DNA of 64,000 nucleotides from Neisseria brasiliensis. Its GTDB lineage: Bacteria; Pseudomonadota; Gammaproteobacteria; Burkholderiales; Neisseriaceae. Of the stretch, positions 35,804 through 44,426 are shown piece by piece (the first letter of the stretch is position 1; each line of letters opens with the position of its first letter). The translations under genes and the position numbers were made by a program. The notes beneath the pieces were generated by a model, which did no database searches, was not told the origin of the DNA, and saw nothing but the letters and a program-made list of their open reading frames with translations. The stretch lies in assembly GCF_009671065.1 (NCBI RefSeq), contig NZ_CP046027.1, positions 248,001 through 312,000 on the forward strand. Direction: 5' to 3'.

Positions 35804-37186
35804 TTATTCAGCCAACAATTTTTTCCAACGCGCAGCTTGGAAACGCACTTGCTCCGGTGCTGTGCCGGCCAAGTGGTTGCGGGCATTCAGGCTGCCTTCC
35901 GGTGTGAGCACTTCATATACATCTTCGGCCACCAAATCGGAAAAGCCTTGCAACACGTCCAGCGGCAAGTCGCTCAAATCCACGCCTTTTTCATCAGCAT
36001 GGCGCACGGCTTGCGCCACCACTTCATGCGAATCGCGGAACGGCATGCCTTTTTTCACCAAATAGTCGGCCAAATCGGTGGCGGTGGCAAAACCCTGCAT
36101 CACGGCAGCGCGCATGTTTTCCGGTTTCACGGTCACGCCGCGCATCATGTCGGCGTAAATACGCAAGGTGTCAATTAAGGTATCAACCGTGTCAAACAAC
36201 GGCTCTTTATCTTCCTGATTGTCTTTGTTGTACGCCAACGGTTGCGATTTCATCAGCATAATCAAGCCCATCAGATGGCCAATCACGCGACCAGACTTAC
36301 CGCGCACCAGCTCCGGCACATCAGGGTTTTTCTTCTGCGGCATAATGCTTGAGCCGGTGCAGAAGCGGTCGGCAATGTCGATAAAACCAAAACGCGGGCT
36401 CATCCACAAAATTAATTCTTCGCTCAAGCGGCTCAAGTGAATCATCACCAAAGAAGCAGCGGCGGTAAATTCGATGGCAAAATCGCGGTCGGACACGGCA
36501 TCGAGCGAGTTTTGGCAGATTTGTTCAAAACCCAACAATTCGGCAGTGATTTCGCGCTGAATCGGATAAGTGGTACCAGCCAAGGCTGCCGCACCCAAAG
36601 GCATGCGGTTGACGCGTTTGCGACAGTCGGCCATGCGCTCGAAGTCGCGGCCGAGCATTTCAACATAAGCCAGCATATGATGACCAAAGCTCACTGGCTG
36701 GGCAACCTGCAAATGGGTAAAACCGGGCATCACCACTTCGGCATTGGCTTCGGCCAACTCCACCAAGGCCGCCTGAAGGTCTTGAATCAGGGTTTGGATG
36801 TCGGTGATTTGGTCGCGCAACCACAAGCGGATATCGGTGGCGACTTGGTCGTTGCGGCTGCGGCCGGTGTGCAAGCGTTTGCCGGCATCGCCGATTTTGT
36901 CGGTCAGACGGCGCTCGATGTTCATGTGCACATCTTCCAAATCCAGCGACCATTCCACTTTTCCGGCTTCGATTTCTGCTATAATCTCGGCCATACCTTG
37001 TTGGATGGCGGATAAATCATCGGCACTCAATACCCCGCTTTGCTGCAGCATTTGCGCGTGTGCCAAAGAGCCTTGAATATCCCACTTGGCCAGACGCTTA
37101 TCGAAGTCGATCGAACCGGTGTATTTTTTCACTAATTCGGATACCGGCTCGTTAAAACGGCCCGACCAGGTTTTATCATTACTCAT
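35804..37186 (-). CDS. argH: Argininosuccinate lyase
   Basis: Last step of arginine synthesis, 460 residues of the fumarase/aspartase superfamily. WSGRFNEP at the start, DVHMNIERRLTD near 84, TGRSRNDQVATDIRLW near 105, MPGFTHLQVAQPV near 150, and the signature GSSIMPQKKNPDVPELVRGK near 278 with the catalytic Ser. Single gene. Confidence 0.97.
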   Translation of the reverse strand: MSNDKTWSGRFNEPVSELVKKYTGSIDFDKRLAKWDIQGSLAHAQMLQQSGVLSADDLSAIQQGMAEIIAEIEAGKVEWSLDLEDVHMNIERRLTDKIGDAGKRLHTGRSRNDQVATDIRLWLRDQITDIQTLIQDLQAALVELAEANAEVVMPGFTHLQVAQPVSFGHHMLAYVEMLGRDFERMADCRKRVNRMPLGAAALAGTTYPIQREITAELLGFEQICQNSLDAVSDRDFAIEFTAAASLVMIHLSRLSEELILWMSPRFGFIDIADRFCTGSSIMPQKKNPDVPELVRGKSGRVIGHLMGLIMLMKSQPLAYNKDNQEDKEPLFDTVDTLIDTLRIYADMMRGVTVKPENMRAAVMQGFATATDLADYLVKKGMPFRDSHEVVAQAVRHADEKGVDLSDLPLDVLQGFSDLVAEDVYEVLTPEGSLNARNHLAGTAPEQVRFQAARWKKLLAE

Positions 37187-37314
37187 TATGCTGTTCCTCA
37201 GATATCAAACAAAAAGTTAACCATCAAAATCAGGTTAACATCATAAAAACAAAAATGGCTAAACTTTTACATGCGCCATTATACGTCAATTACCTCAAAA
37301 AATATCCCGGACTT

Positions 37315-37557
37315 TTACGACGCCGGATAAGTACAATACAGCGGCTGTACCATTCCTGCTGCTTGAATGGCATCTTTTAAACTCTGACGGCCTACTCGCC
37401 GACACTGTAAACCCAAAGCCGTACTCCGACAGCAAATTATCCGATAAAATTTGAAAAATGCTTGGCTTTGGCTTTCATAAGGATACTGACACTGTAAGCA
37501 GAAACGCTTCAATATCTTCTCATCAATATCCGTTTTTCTTTCTACACACCCCCCCAT
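37315..37557 (-). CDS. Unassigned small ORF starting in a G7 tract
   Basis: I do not recognise this 80-residue frame. It contains a CLQC pair, a CC pair and a further Cys, so a zinc-binding or transposase-derived fragment is conceivable. Its start codon ATG runs straight into seven G (37549-37555), a possible slippage site. No ribosome site is clear, and upstream TAG in frame with the preceding ATG limits extension. It may be non-coding. Confidence 0.25.
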   Translation of the reverse strand: MGGCVERKTDIDEKILKRFCLQCQYPYESQSQAFFKFYRIICCRSTALGLQCRRVGRQSLKDAIQAAGMVQPLYCTYPAS

Positions 37558-37596
37558 CTACATGGTTTGGCAGTTAAATCACTCAGACACTATACT

Positions 37597-37628
37597 AAAA
37601 AGCCGCCTGAATACTTCAGACGGCTTTT
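37597..37628 (-). terminator. Variant DUS-pair terminator of yicC
   Basis: AAAAGCCGCCTGAA and TTCAGACGGCTTTT; the left copy has GCCGCCTGAA, one base off the uptake sequence. T-run follows on both sides. Located 27 bases behind yicC. Confidence 0.7.
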
Positions 37629-37654
37629 AATCTTAACAGAACCTGCTTGAAACC

Positions 37655-38527
37655 CTATTCGATGTTTTGTACCTGCTCGCGCATTTGCTCGATTAATACC
37701 TTCAGCTCCACCGACGCTTGTGTGCTTTCAGCAGCGATGGCTTTGCTGCCCAAAGTATTGGCTTCGCGGTTGAGTTCTTGCATCAAAAAATCCAAGCGTT
37801 TGCCGACACTGCCTTTGCTTTCGGTCACAATGCGGCGTACTTCGCCGATGTGGGTACGCAAGCGGCTGAATTCTTCATCAACATCGGATTTTTGAATAAA
37901 CAGAGCAAACTCTTGCTGCAGGCGGTCGTTATCGATGTTTGCCACGGCTTCGGCCAAGCGTGTGCGCACTTTTTCCATATGTGCTTCCAACAGGCTTGGG
38001 AACAATTCGCTCAATGCATCAACAATACCTTCCATTTTTTCCAAGCGGTCAAGCAGATGGTCAGCCAGTTTTTTACCTTCGCGCTTGCGGGCGGCAGCGA
38101 AGTCTTTCAAAGCCTGTTTCAACAAATCCTGTACGGCTTGTGCAAATGCCTCCGGATCTTCGCTTTGGCTGGCCAACACACCCGGAAATTTCAAAATATC
38201 CGCCACGGTCAACTTGCCTAAGCCGTCAAACTCATCGCGCCATTTTTCATTTAAACCGGCCAATTGTGCCACCAAGTCCTGATTCACTTCCAAGCCTTGC
38301 GCACCTTGAGCAATGTCTTGAATTTGAATGCGGCATTCCAATTTACCGCGCACGGCTTCAGCGGCAATCTGCTCGCGCAACGCACCTTCCAAATGGCGCA
38401 AATCATCAGGCATGCGGAATTGCACGTCTAAATAGCGGTGGTTCACCGCGCGGATTTCCAAATTAATGCGTTTGCTGCCACATTCACCGGCGGCATTGGC
38501 AAAGCCAGTCATACTGCGAATGGTCAT
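37655..38527 (-). CDS. yicC: YicC family endoribonuclease
   Basis: YicC/YloC protein, 290 residues. N-terminal MTGFANAAGE, INLEIRAVNHRYLDVQFRMP near 21, and the C-terminal GKRLDFLMQELNREANTLGSK near 240. E. coli YicC is a ribonuclease acting on small RNA targets such as RyhB; that is family knowledge. The divergent rph gene starts about 125 bases away, and yicC-rph pairing is common in proteobacteria. Confidence 0.93.
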   Translation of the reverse strand: MTIRSMTGFANAAGECGSKRINLEIRAVNHRYLDVQFRMPDDLRHLEGALREQIAAEAVRGKLECRIQIQDIAQGAQGLEVNQDLVAQLAGLNEKWRDEFDGLGKLTVADILKFPGVLASQSEDPEAFAQAVQDLLKQALKDFAAARKREGKKLADHLLDRLEKMEGIVDALSELFPSLLEAHMEKVRTRLAEAVANIDNDRLQQEFALFIQKSDVDEEFSRLRTHIGEVRRIVTESKGSVGKRLDFLMQELNREANTLGSKAIAAESTQASVELKVLIEQMREQVQNIE

Positions 38528-38652
38528 GGTTTTACTCCGTTTCTACATTACGAGTGAAAGTGGTTTCAATATACCATAGCGCCCAAGCAGATGATAGGCC
38601 GTCTGAAAGAAGCTGCTATAATCGCCCTATATTTTTATTAAGGAATATTTTT

Positions 38653-39378
38653 ATGACCCACCCTATCCGCACCAGCCGCGCTGCCGACAACCTGCGCGAC
38701 ATCCGCATCACACCGAATTTTCTGCCGCACGCCGACGGCTCGGTGCTTATCGAATGTGGTAACACCAAAGTGATCTGCACCGCATCGATTGATGAAAACG
38801 TACCGCCGTTTCTGCGCGGTAAAGAACAAGGCTGGGTGACTGCGGAATACGGCATGTTGCCCGCTTCGACTGCTTCTCGTATGCGCCGTGAAGCCGCTGC
38901 CGGCAAACAATCCGGCCGCACGCAAGAAATTCAACGTTTAATCGGCCGCTCGCTGCGTGCCGTAGTGGATATGAAAAAACTGGGCGAGCGTCAAATCTTA
39001 ATCGATTGCGACGTGATCCAGGCCGACGGTGGCACGCGCACCGCTTCGATTACCGGCGCATTTGTGGCCTTGCAAATGGCGGCAAACAAGTTGCTTTCAG
39101 ACGGCCTGATTGCCGAAACGCCAATTATCGAAGCCGTTGCCGCCGTATCTGTGGGCGTGGTGGCCGGTGTACCGTTGTTGGATTTGGATTACCCCGAAGA
39201 CTCCGGCTGCGACAGTGACGTGAATATCGTGATGACCGCTTCAGGCAAAATCATCGAAATCCAAGGCACAGCGGAAGGCGCACCGTTTACGCTTGATGAA
39301 TTGGGCAAACTGATTGCCTTAGGCCAAAAAGGCATTGCCGAATTGGTGCAACACCAGCAAGCTGCTTTACAGGCTTAA
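38653..39378 (+). CDS. rph: Ribonuclease PH
   Basis: Phosphorolytic 3'-5' exoribonuclease for tRNA maturation, 241 residues from MTHPIRTSRAADNLRD. The AAGGAA site ahead of ATG 38653 decides the start over upstream frames. VLIECGNTKVICTAS near 32, GWVTAEYGMLPASTASR near 62, GRTQEIQRLIGRSLRAVVD near 87 and DCDVIQADGGTRTASITG near 118 are typical. A DUS inside the gene encodes LSDGL near residue 147. Confidence 0.96.
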   Translation: MTHPIRTSRAADNLRDIRITPNFLPHADGSVLIECGNTKVICTASIDENVPPFLRGKEQGWVTAEYGMLPASTASRMRREAAAGKQSGRTQEIQRLIGRSLRAVVDMKKLGERQILIDCDVIQADGGTRTASITGAFVALQMAANKLLSDGLIAETPIIEAVAAVSVGVVAGVPLLDLDYPEDSGCDSDVNIVMTASGKIIEIQGTAEGAPFTLDELGKLIALGQKGIAELVQHQQAALQA

Positions 39379-39396
39379 TTCAAATAATCCATCAAA

Positions 39397-39428
39397 CGCC
39401 GTCTGAACATTATGTTTCAGACGGCCTT
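39397..39428 (+). terminator. DUS-pair terminator of rph
   Basis: CGCCGTCTGAAC and GTTTCAGACGGCC with T-run after, about 20 bases past the rph stop. The left copy lacks the AG prefix. Confidence 0.7.
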
Positions 39429-39643
39429 TTCATTTATAACGCCCATCATTCACACGAAAACAAGTGGCAATATTGTCAACAATGTCACGAAACTGCCCCA
39501 TTTCCCAAAGAGTTAGGCCATAAAACCGAATTAATCGGGCTGCAACCTTGAATTTTATGTAAAAAATAGTAATAATAACCAAACTTTTCTCACCAACGCA
39601 GCAACAAACCGCTGCCCCAACTCCCAAAGAAAGCACGAAAAAA

Positions 39644-40864
39644 ATGGCGTTAATCGTACAAAAATACGGCGGCACCTCAGTCGGTTCCGCCGAACGCATT
39701 AAAAACGTAGCCAACCGTGTTGCCAAAGCCCGCGCCGAAGGTCATGACGTTGTTGTCGTGGTATCGGCCATGAGCGGTGAAACCAACCGCTTGGTTGCCT
39801 TGGCACACGAAATGCAAGACACGCCCGACCCACGCGAGTTAGACGTCGTATTGTCCACCGGCGAACAAGTGACCATCGGTTTACTTGCCATGGCCTTGAA
39901 AAACATCGGCGTAGATGCCAAGAGCTACACCGGCTGGCAAGTCGCTTTGAAAACCGACACTGCCCACACCAAAGCCCGCATCGAGAGCATTGACGACGCC
40001 AAAATGCGTGCCGACTTAGATGCCGGCCGCGTGGTAATTGTGGCCGGTTTCCAAGGCATCAGCAGCGAAGGCGACATCGCCACTTTAGGCCGCGGCGGCT
40101 CGGATACTTCTGCCGTTGCGCTGGCTGCCGCCCTGAAAGCGGACGAATGCCAAATCTATACCGATGTAGACGGCGTGTACACCACCGACCCACGCGTGGT
40201 GCCTGAAGCGCGCCGCTTGGATACCATTACTTTTGAAGAAATGTTGGAACTGGCCAGCTTGGGTTCGAAAGTTTTGCAAATCCGCTCCGTAGAATTCGCC
40301 GGAAAATACAAAGTACGCCTGCGCGTATTGAGCAGCCTGCAAGATGGCGGCAACGGCACCTTAATTACCTTTGAAGAGGACGACAACATGGAAAGAGCTG
40401 CCGTAACCGGTATCGCCACCGATAAAAACCAAGCCCGCATCAACGTGCGCGGCGTACCTGACAAACCGGGCGTGGCCTACCAAATCTTGGGCGCGGTAGC
40501 CGATGCCAATATTGAAGTTGACATGATTATCCAAAATGTCGGCTCGGAGGGCACCACCGACTTCTCGTTTACCGTTCCGCGCGGCGATTACAAAGCCACA
40601 CTGAGCCTGTTGAACAACTTGAAGGACAGCATCGGCGCAGCGGATATCGATGGCGACGACACCGTATGCAAAGTTTCCGTAGTGGGCATGGGCATGCGTT
40701 CACACGTCGGCGTGGCAGCGAAAATCTTCCGCACTTTGGCTGAAGAAGGCATCAACATCCAAATGATTTCGACTTCTGAAATCAAAGTTTCCGTATTGAT
40801 TGACGAAAAATACATGGAACTGGCTACCCGCGTTCTGCACAAAGCTTTTGAATTGGAAAAATAA
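39644..40864 (+). CDS. lysC: Aspartate kinase
   Basis: Aspartokinase opening the Lys/Met/Thr pathway, 406 residues. KYGGTSVG near residue 6, the kinase site GFQGISSEGDIATLGRGGSDTSAVALAAAL near 130, and two C-terminal ACT domains from about 265. The ACT part begins with MERAAVTGIATDKNQ, and the ATG at 40388 has GAGGA at 40376-40380, so an internal start for a 158-residue beta subunit is possible, as in Corynebacterium and Bacillus. No lysine riboswitch is seen in the 265-base upstream gap. Confidence 0.95.
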   Translation: MALIVQKYGGTSVGSAERIKNVANRVAKARAEGHDVVVVVSAMSGETNRLVALAHEMQDTPDPRELDVVLSTGEQVTIGLLAMALKNIGVDAKSYTGWQVALKTDTAHTKARIESIDDAKMRADLDAGRVVIVAGFQGISSEGDIATLGRGGSDTSAVALAAALKADECQIYTDVDGVYTTDPRVVPEARRLDTITFEEMLELASLGSKVLQIRSVEFAGKYKVRLRVLSSLQDGGNGTLITFEEDDNMERAAVTGIATDKNQARINVRGVPDKPGVAYQILGAVADANIEVDMIIQNVGSEGTTDFSFTVPRGDYKATLSLLNNLKDSIGAADIDGDDTVCKVSVVGMGMRSHVGVAAKIFRTLAEEGINIQMISTSEIKVSVLIDEKYMELATRVLHKAFELEK

Positions 40865-40885
40865 TTTTTTTCTGATGAAATAAGA

Positions 40886-40922
40886 TAGGCCGTCTGAAAA
40901 CTTGGTTTTCAGACGGCCTTTT
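40886..40922 (+). terminator. DUS-pair terminator of lysC
   Basis: ATAGGCCGTCTGAAAAC and GTTTTCAGACGGCCTT with a 4-base loop and following T, 21 bases after lysC. Confidence 0.8.
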
Positions 40923-41002
40923 ATATTTGAAAAATGGATTCCGAATCAGCTAAATCAAGAAAGGCTGATACCTTTGCAAAACCTTATGCACACACAAAAC
41001 GC

Positions 41003-41107
41003 CGTCATTCCCGCGCAGGCGGGAATCCATCGAAAAATTTAAGCAACCTGTTTTATTCAATAGTTTAACTTGCTCATAAATGGATTCCCGCCTGCGCGGG
41101 AATGACG
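41003..41107. repeat. dRS3 pair (NIME-type repeat)
   Basis: Two 20-base neisserial dRS3 elements, ATTCCC-n8-GGGAAT, at 41007-41026 and 41084-41103, in inverted orientation around about 57 bases. The flanks GTC/GAC extend the pairing. This is a minimal neisserial intergenic mosaic element. It lies between convergent lysC and gdhA. Confidence 0.9.
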
Positions 41108-41153
41108 TCGTTTTTGATTTTTATTGTTGGGGCTGGAGTTTTTCAAAAGTCGC

Positions 41154-41188
41154 AGGCCGTCTGAAAGCATTCACCTTTCAGACGGCCT
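41154..41188 (-). terminator. DUS-pair terminator of gdhA
   Basis: CAGGCCGTCTGAAAG and CTTTCAGACGGCCT with a 7-base loop, 19 bases behind the gdhA stop. Confidence 0.75.
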
Positions 41189-41206
41189 ATTGACTACCCT
41201 ACTTCA

Positions 41207-42469
41207 TTAATACCAACCGCGCGCCTTCATGGCTTTTTCAATGCGACGAATACTCATCATATACGAAGCGGTGCGCAAATCAACGCTGTATTCCTGCGCC
41301 AAGTTCCAAATGTCTTGGAACGCACGACGCAACACCACGGTTTGCTTTTGCTGCACTTCGTTAAATTCCCAGTAATAGCCTTGCAGGTTTTGCACCCACT
41401 CGAAATACGACACCACCACGCCGCCGCAGTTGGCCAGAATATCTGGCACCACCAATACGCCGTTGGCCTGCAAAATTTCGTCCGCTTCCGGTGTGGTCGG
41501 GCCGTTGGCGCCTTCCACCACGATTTTGGCTTTCACATCACCGGCATTTTCAGAGGTGATTTGGTTTTCCAGCGCACACGGTGCCAACACGTCCACATCC
41601 AAAGCCAGCAATTCGGCATTGGTGATTTCCTTGCCGTAGCCTGCTTCATTGGTGATGAAACCGTTGGTTTGGTATTCTTTCAATACCGCATCCATGTCGA
41701 TGCCGTTTTCATTGTAGATGGCCACGTCCACAGTGGAAATCGCCACCACTTTGGCACCGGCTTCATGCGCGTACAAACCGGTATGGTAGCCGACATTGCC
41801 AAAACCTTGAATCGCGTAAGTCGCGCCTTTTACGTCTTTGCCGATTTTTTCCAAGGCTTGAACAGCAGCAAAATTCACGCCGTAGCCGGTGGCTTCATTA
41901 CGCGCCAACGAGCCACCAAAATCAACCGGTTTGCCGGTAAACACGCCCGGCGCGGAATGTTTCACAATGCTTTCGTATTCATCGACCATCCACGACATCA
42001 CTTTGCCGTTGGTGTTCACATCCGGTGCCGGAATATCGATTTTCTCACCAATCAGCGGCGCAATGGCGTTGGCGTAACCGCGTGCAATGCGCTCCAATTC
42101 AGCTTCAGAATAATCTTTCGGATCGAGCGTAATGCCGCCTTTGCCGCCACCATAAGGTAAACCGGCCACGCAGCATTTAAATGTCATCCAAGTAGATAAG
42201 GCTTTTACTTCATCCATGTTAACGTGCGGATGGAAGCGGATACCGCCTTTGTAAGGGCCCACAGCGTTGTTGTGTTGCGAGCGGTAGCCGGTAAAGGTTT
42301 TCACCGTGCCGTTATCCAGTTTCACCGGAAAGGTCACTTCCAATACGCGCAACGGGTTTTTCAAAATCTCATACACCGCCGGTTCCGTGTTCAAACGGTC
42401 GCACGCAGCTTTAACTTGTTTTTGAGCAATTTCAAAAGGATTCAGTGTTTCTTTTGCAGCATTCGACAT
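41207..42469 (-). CDS. gdhA: Glutamate dehydrogenase (short, RocG/GudB-like)
   Basis: Glu/Leu/Phe/Val dehydrogenase, 420 residues. YRSQHNNAVGPYKGGIRFHP near 63, catalytic Lys in GLPYGGGKGGI near 103-111, DIPAPDVNTNGKVMSWM near 145, and the Rossmann part YAIQGFGNVGYHTG near 218. Length and motifs resemble Gram-positive RocG/GudB or archaeal enzymes rather than the 445-450 residue NADP type. The cofactor cannot be fixed by eye. Reaction: glutamate to 2-oxoglutarate plus ammonia, or the reverse. Confidence 0.93.
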   Translation of the reverse strand: MSNAAKETLNPFEIAQKQVKAACDRLNTEPAVYEILKNPLRVLEVTFPVKLDNGTVKTFTGYRSQHNNAVGPYKGGIRFHPHVNMDEVKALSTWMTFKCCVAGLPYGGGKGGITLDPKDYSEAELERIARGYANAIAPLIGEKIDIPAPDVNTNGKVMSWMVDEYESIVKHSAPGVFTGKPVDFGGSLARNEATGYGVNFAAVQALEKIGKDVKGATYAIQGFGNVGYHTGLYAHEAGAKVVAISTVDVAIYNENGIDMDAVLKEYQTNGFITNEAGYGKEITNAELLALDVDVLAPCALENQITSENAGDVKAKIVVEGANGPTTPEADEILQANGVLVVPDILANCGGVVVSYFEWVQNLQGYYWEFNEVQQKQTVVLRRAFQDIWNLAQEYSVDLRTASYMMSIRRIEKAMKARGWY

Positions 42470-42851
42470 CAGTAAGTCCTTTCACAAGGGTTCGTTAAGA
42501 CGAGTGTCATGCATACCACTATACCAAATTTTGGCACGTTGTTTAAATAAAATATTTTAAAATCAATGTAGTAAATCTACTTTGTTAACATTATTGAAGT
42601 AATAAAACCAAAATAAATTTTCAATAAATATTTTTTAGGATTGTATTTAATTGAATTTTAAACATTCCTTACCAAAACACAGGCCGTCTGAATATTCAAA
42701 ACACCGTCTTACCGTAAAAATTTTTTTAATTTATACCGAAATAAAAGCCTGCCAGCCCAGCGATAAATCCCCTTAAAAATGCCCCTGCCCCTTTTCAGAC
42801 GGCCTATTTCAGGTAAAATCACTTTACCGAACATAAACCTTGGAGAAGCTG
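42470..42851. other. AT-rich divergent regulatory gap
   Basis: About 380 bases between gdhA (minus) and gph (plus). On the minus strand a TATAGT (42519-42524) lies about 50 bases above gdhA, next to the palindrome CCAAATTTTGG (42526-42536), a possible operator. The middle (42540-42670) is almost pure A and T. Single DUS copies occur near 42682 and 42796. Confidence 0.4.
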
Positions 42852-43571
42852 ATGACCACACCCACCATCGAACACGTTCAAGCTGTAGCCTTTGATTTAG
42901 ATGGCACACTATGCCACTCTGCGCCCGATTTGATTGCCGCCGGCAACGCCATGCGCACTTATTTGGGCATGGACGTGCTGCCTGACGCGGAAATTGAAAG
43001 CTACATCGGCGACGGCATCGGCCGTTTGGTGCACCGTGTCATCACGCGCGAACGTGAAACCGATGCCGAACCTGAAATTTGGGAAAAAGGTTTCGTGTTT
43101 TACATGCAATATTACCGCGACCATTTAAGCGATTTCACGCGTCTTTATCCCGAAACCGAAGCCGGTTTAGGCCTCTTAAAAACCTTGGGCATTCCCTTGG
43201 CCGTCATCACCAACAAAACCGAAATTTTGGCGGTTGAATTATTGAAACAATTGGGCATCACCGATGATTTCAGCCTGATTCTCGGCGGCGACAGCCTGCC
43301 GGAAAAGAAACCCAGCCCGCTGCCTTTGCAACATTGTGCCGAAGTATTGGGCATCGATATTGCCAACATGATGATGGTCGGCGACTCACATAACGACATT
43401 CTCGCTGCCAAAGCCGCCGGCTGCTTCAGCGTGGGCGTTACCTTCGGCTACGGCGACATGACTTTGTTGTCACAAGACAAAGCCACCAAACCCGATTGGC
43501 TGATTGGTTCGCTGCCGGAAATCTATGAAAACCTGCAACCGCAAAAAACCAAAGACGACGATGAAGCATAA
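42852..43571 (+). CDS. gph: Phosphoglycolate phosphatase
   Basis: HAD-superfamily phosphatase, 239 residues. Motif I FDLDGTLCHSAP near 16, motif II VITNKTE near 122, motif III LPEKKPSP near 154, and motif IV MMMVGDSHNDILAAKAAG near 176. Gph removes 2-phosphoglycolate formed in DNA repair. The start ATG 42852 follows GGAG; a TTG twelve bases earlier is in frame but less likely. The stop is separated from recX only by a DUS. Confidence 0.9.
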   Translation: MTTPTIEHVQAVAFDLDGTLCHSAPDLIAAGNAMRTYLGMDVLPDAEIESYIGDGIGRLVHRVITRERETDAEPEIWEKGFVFYMQYYRDHLSDFTRLYPETEAGLGLLKTLGIPLAVITNKTEILAVELLKQLGITDDFSLILGGDSLPEKKPSPLPLQHCAEVLGIDIANMMMVGDSHNDILAAKAAGCFSVGVTFGYGDMTLLSQDKATKPDWLIGSLPEIYENLQPQKTKDDDEA

Positions 43572-43582
43572 GGCCGTCTGAA

Positions 43583-44110
43583 ATGTACGAATCCGAAAGC
43601 GACGACTTTATCCACTTCGGCGACACGGATGATGACCAACCCAAACGCCCGAGCAAACCGCAAAAATCCTTGCACGCCCGGGCAATGGATATTTTATCGC
43701 GCCAAGAAATCAGCCGTGTCGGCCTCAAGCGCAAGCTCGCGCCGCATGCCGAAAGCGAAGAAGAGTTGGAAAAAGTGTTGGACGAATCTGCCGAACGCAA
43801 TTGGCAATCCGACGAACGCTACGCCGAAGCCTACATTCACAGCAAAAGTCGCCAACACGGCAAATTGCGCTTGCAGCAGGCTTTGGCACAGCAAGGCATT
43901 GATGCCGATATCAGCCGCGAATTTATGCCGGATAAAGAAAGCGAACTGCAAACCGCGATTCAGGTTTTACGTAAAAAATTCAAGCAGCCCAGCCGTGATT
44001 TAAAAGAGAAACAAAAGCAGGTACGCTTTCTCGCTTACCGCGGTTTCGACATGGGCACGATTCAAGCAGCCTTGAAAAGCGATTGGGCAGAAGATGATGA
44101 ATTTTATTGA
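43583..44110 (+). CDS. recX: Regulatory protein RecX
   Basis: RecX, inhibitor and modulator of RecA, 175 residues. Three-helix repeats: MDILSRQEISRVGLKRKLAPHAES, ERYAEAYIHSKSRQHGKLRLQQALAQQG, and the C-terminal QVRFLAYRGFDMGTIQAALK. ATG follows directly on a DUS (43572-43582) that fills the gph-recX gap. RecX matters for pilin variation and transformation in Neisseria. Confidence 0.9.
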   Translation: MYESESDDFIHFGDTDDDQPKRPSKPQKSLHARAMDILSRQEISRVGLKRKLAPHAESEEELEKVLDESAERNWQSDERYAEAYIHSKSRQHGKLRLQQALAQQGIDADISREFMPDKESELQTAIQVLRKKFKQPSRDLKEKQKQVRFLAYRGFDMGTIQAALKSDWAEDDEFY

Positions 44111-44183
44111 TTCATTTCGCTTGAATCTTTTTACCAAACAGCGTACGCTTCAGCCTATGATATTTCAAGCATGAGTTTGCATA

Positions 44184-44351
44184 ATGACCGATAAAACCCC
44201 TTCCTCAAGCGCACACAAACCTTCCATTGAAGACGAACGCAACAACCCCGTGTACAAAGCCGGCCGCGCCGTGGTGATTTTCATGAGCATCGTGTGGGCG
44301 ATTGTGGTGATTGCCGTGTTGTATTTCGTGTTTAAATTTTGGTTGAGTTAA
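44184..44351 (+). CDS. Small single-pass membrane protein
   Basis: A 55-residue ORF: a soluble, charged N-terminus (MTDKTPSSSAHKPSIEDERN) and one strong transmembrane segment, about residues 29-51 (rich in Val, Ile, Trp and Phe). It has no recognised family. It follows recX by 73 bases and precedes a DUS hairpin. The codon pattern and the position before a terminator suggest a real gene. Orientation would be tail inside, with a KAGR stretch before the helix. Confidence 0.65.
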   Translation: MTDKTPSSSAHKPSIEDERNNPVYKAGRAVVIFMSIVWAIVVIAVLYFVFKFWLS

Positions 44352-44365
44352 ACCGCTGCTACATT

Positions 44366-44405
44366 AAAAAGGCCGTCTGAAACATTGAGTTTCAGACGGC
44401 CTTTT
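44366..44405. terminator. DUS-pair terminator between convergent genes
   Basis: AAAAAGGCCGTCTGAAAC and GTTTCAGACGGCCTTTT around a short loop; T-runs on both sides, so it can stop both the small membrane gene and the PFL gene. Confidence 0.85.
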
Positions 44406-44426
44406 ATTCATGCATTTCTATAACGA

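Noticed and set aside
39379..39643. Lysine riboswitch before lysC
   Set aside because: The 265-base leader lacks the conserved L-box segments and a terminator/antiterminator pair; only a DUS hairpin from rph is visible.
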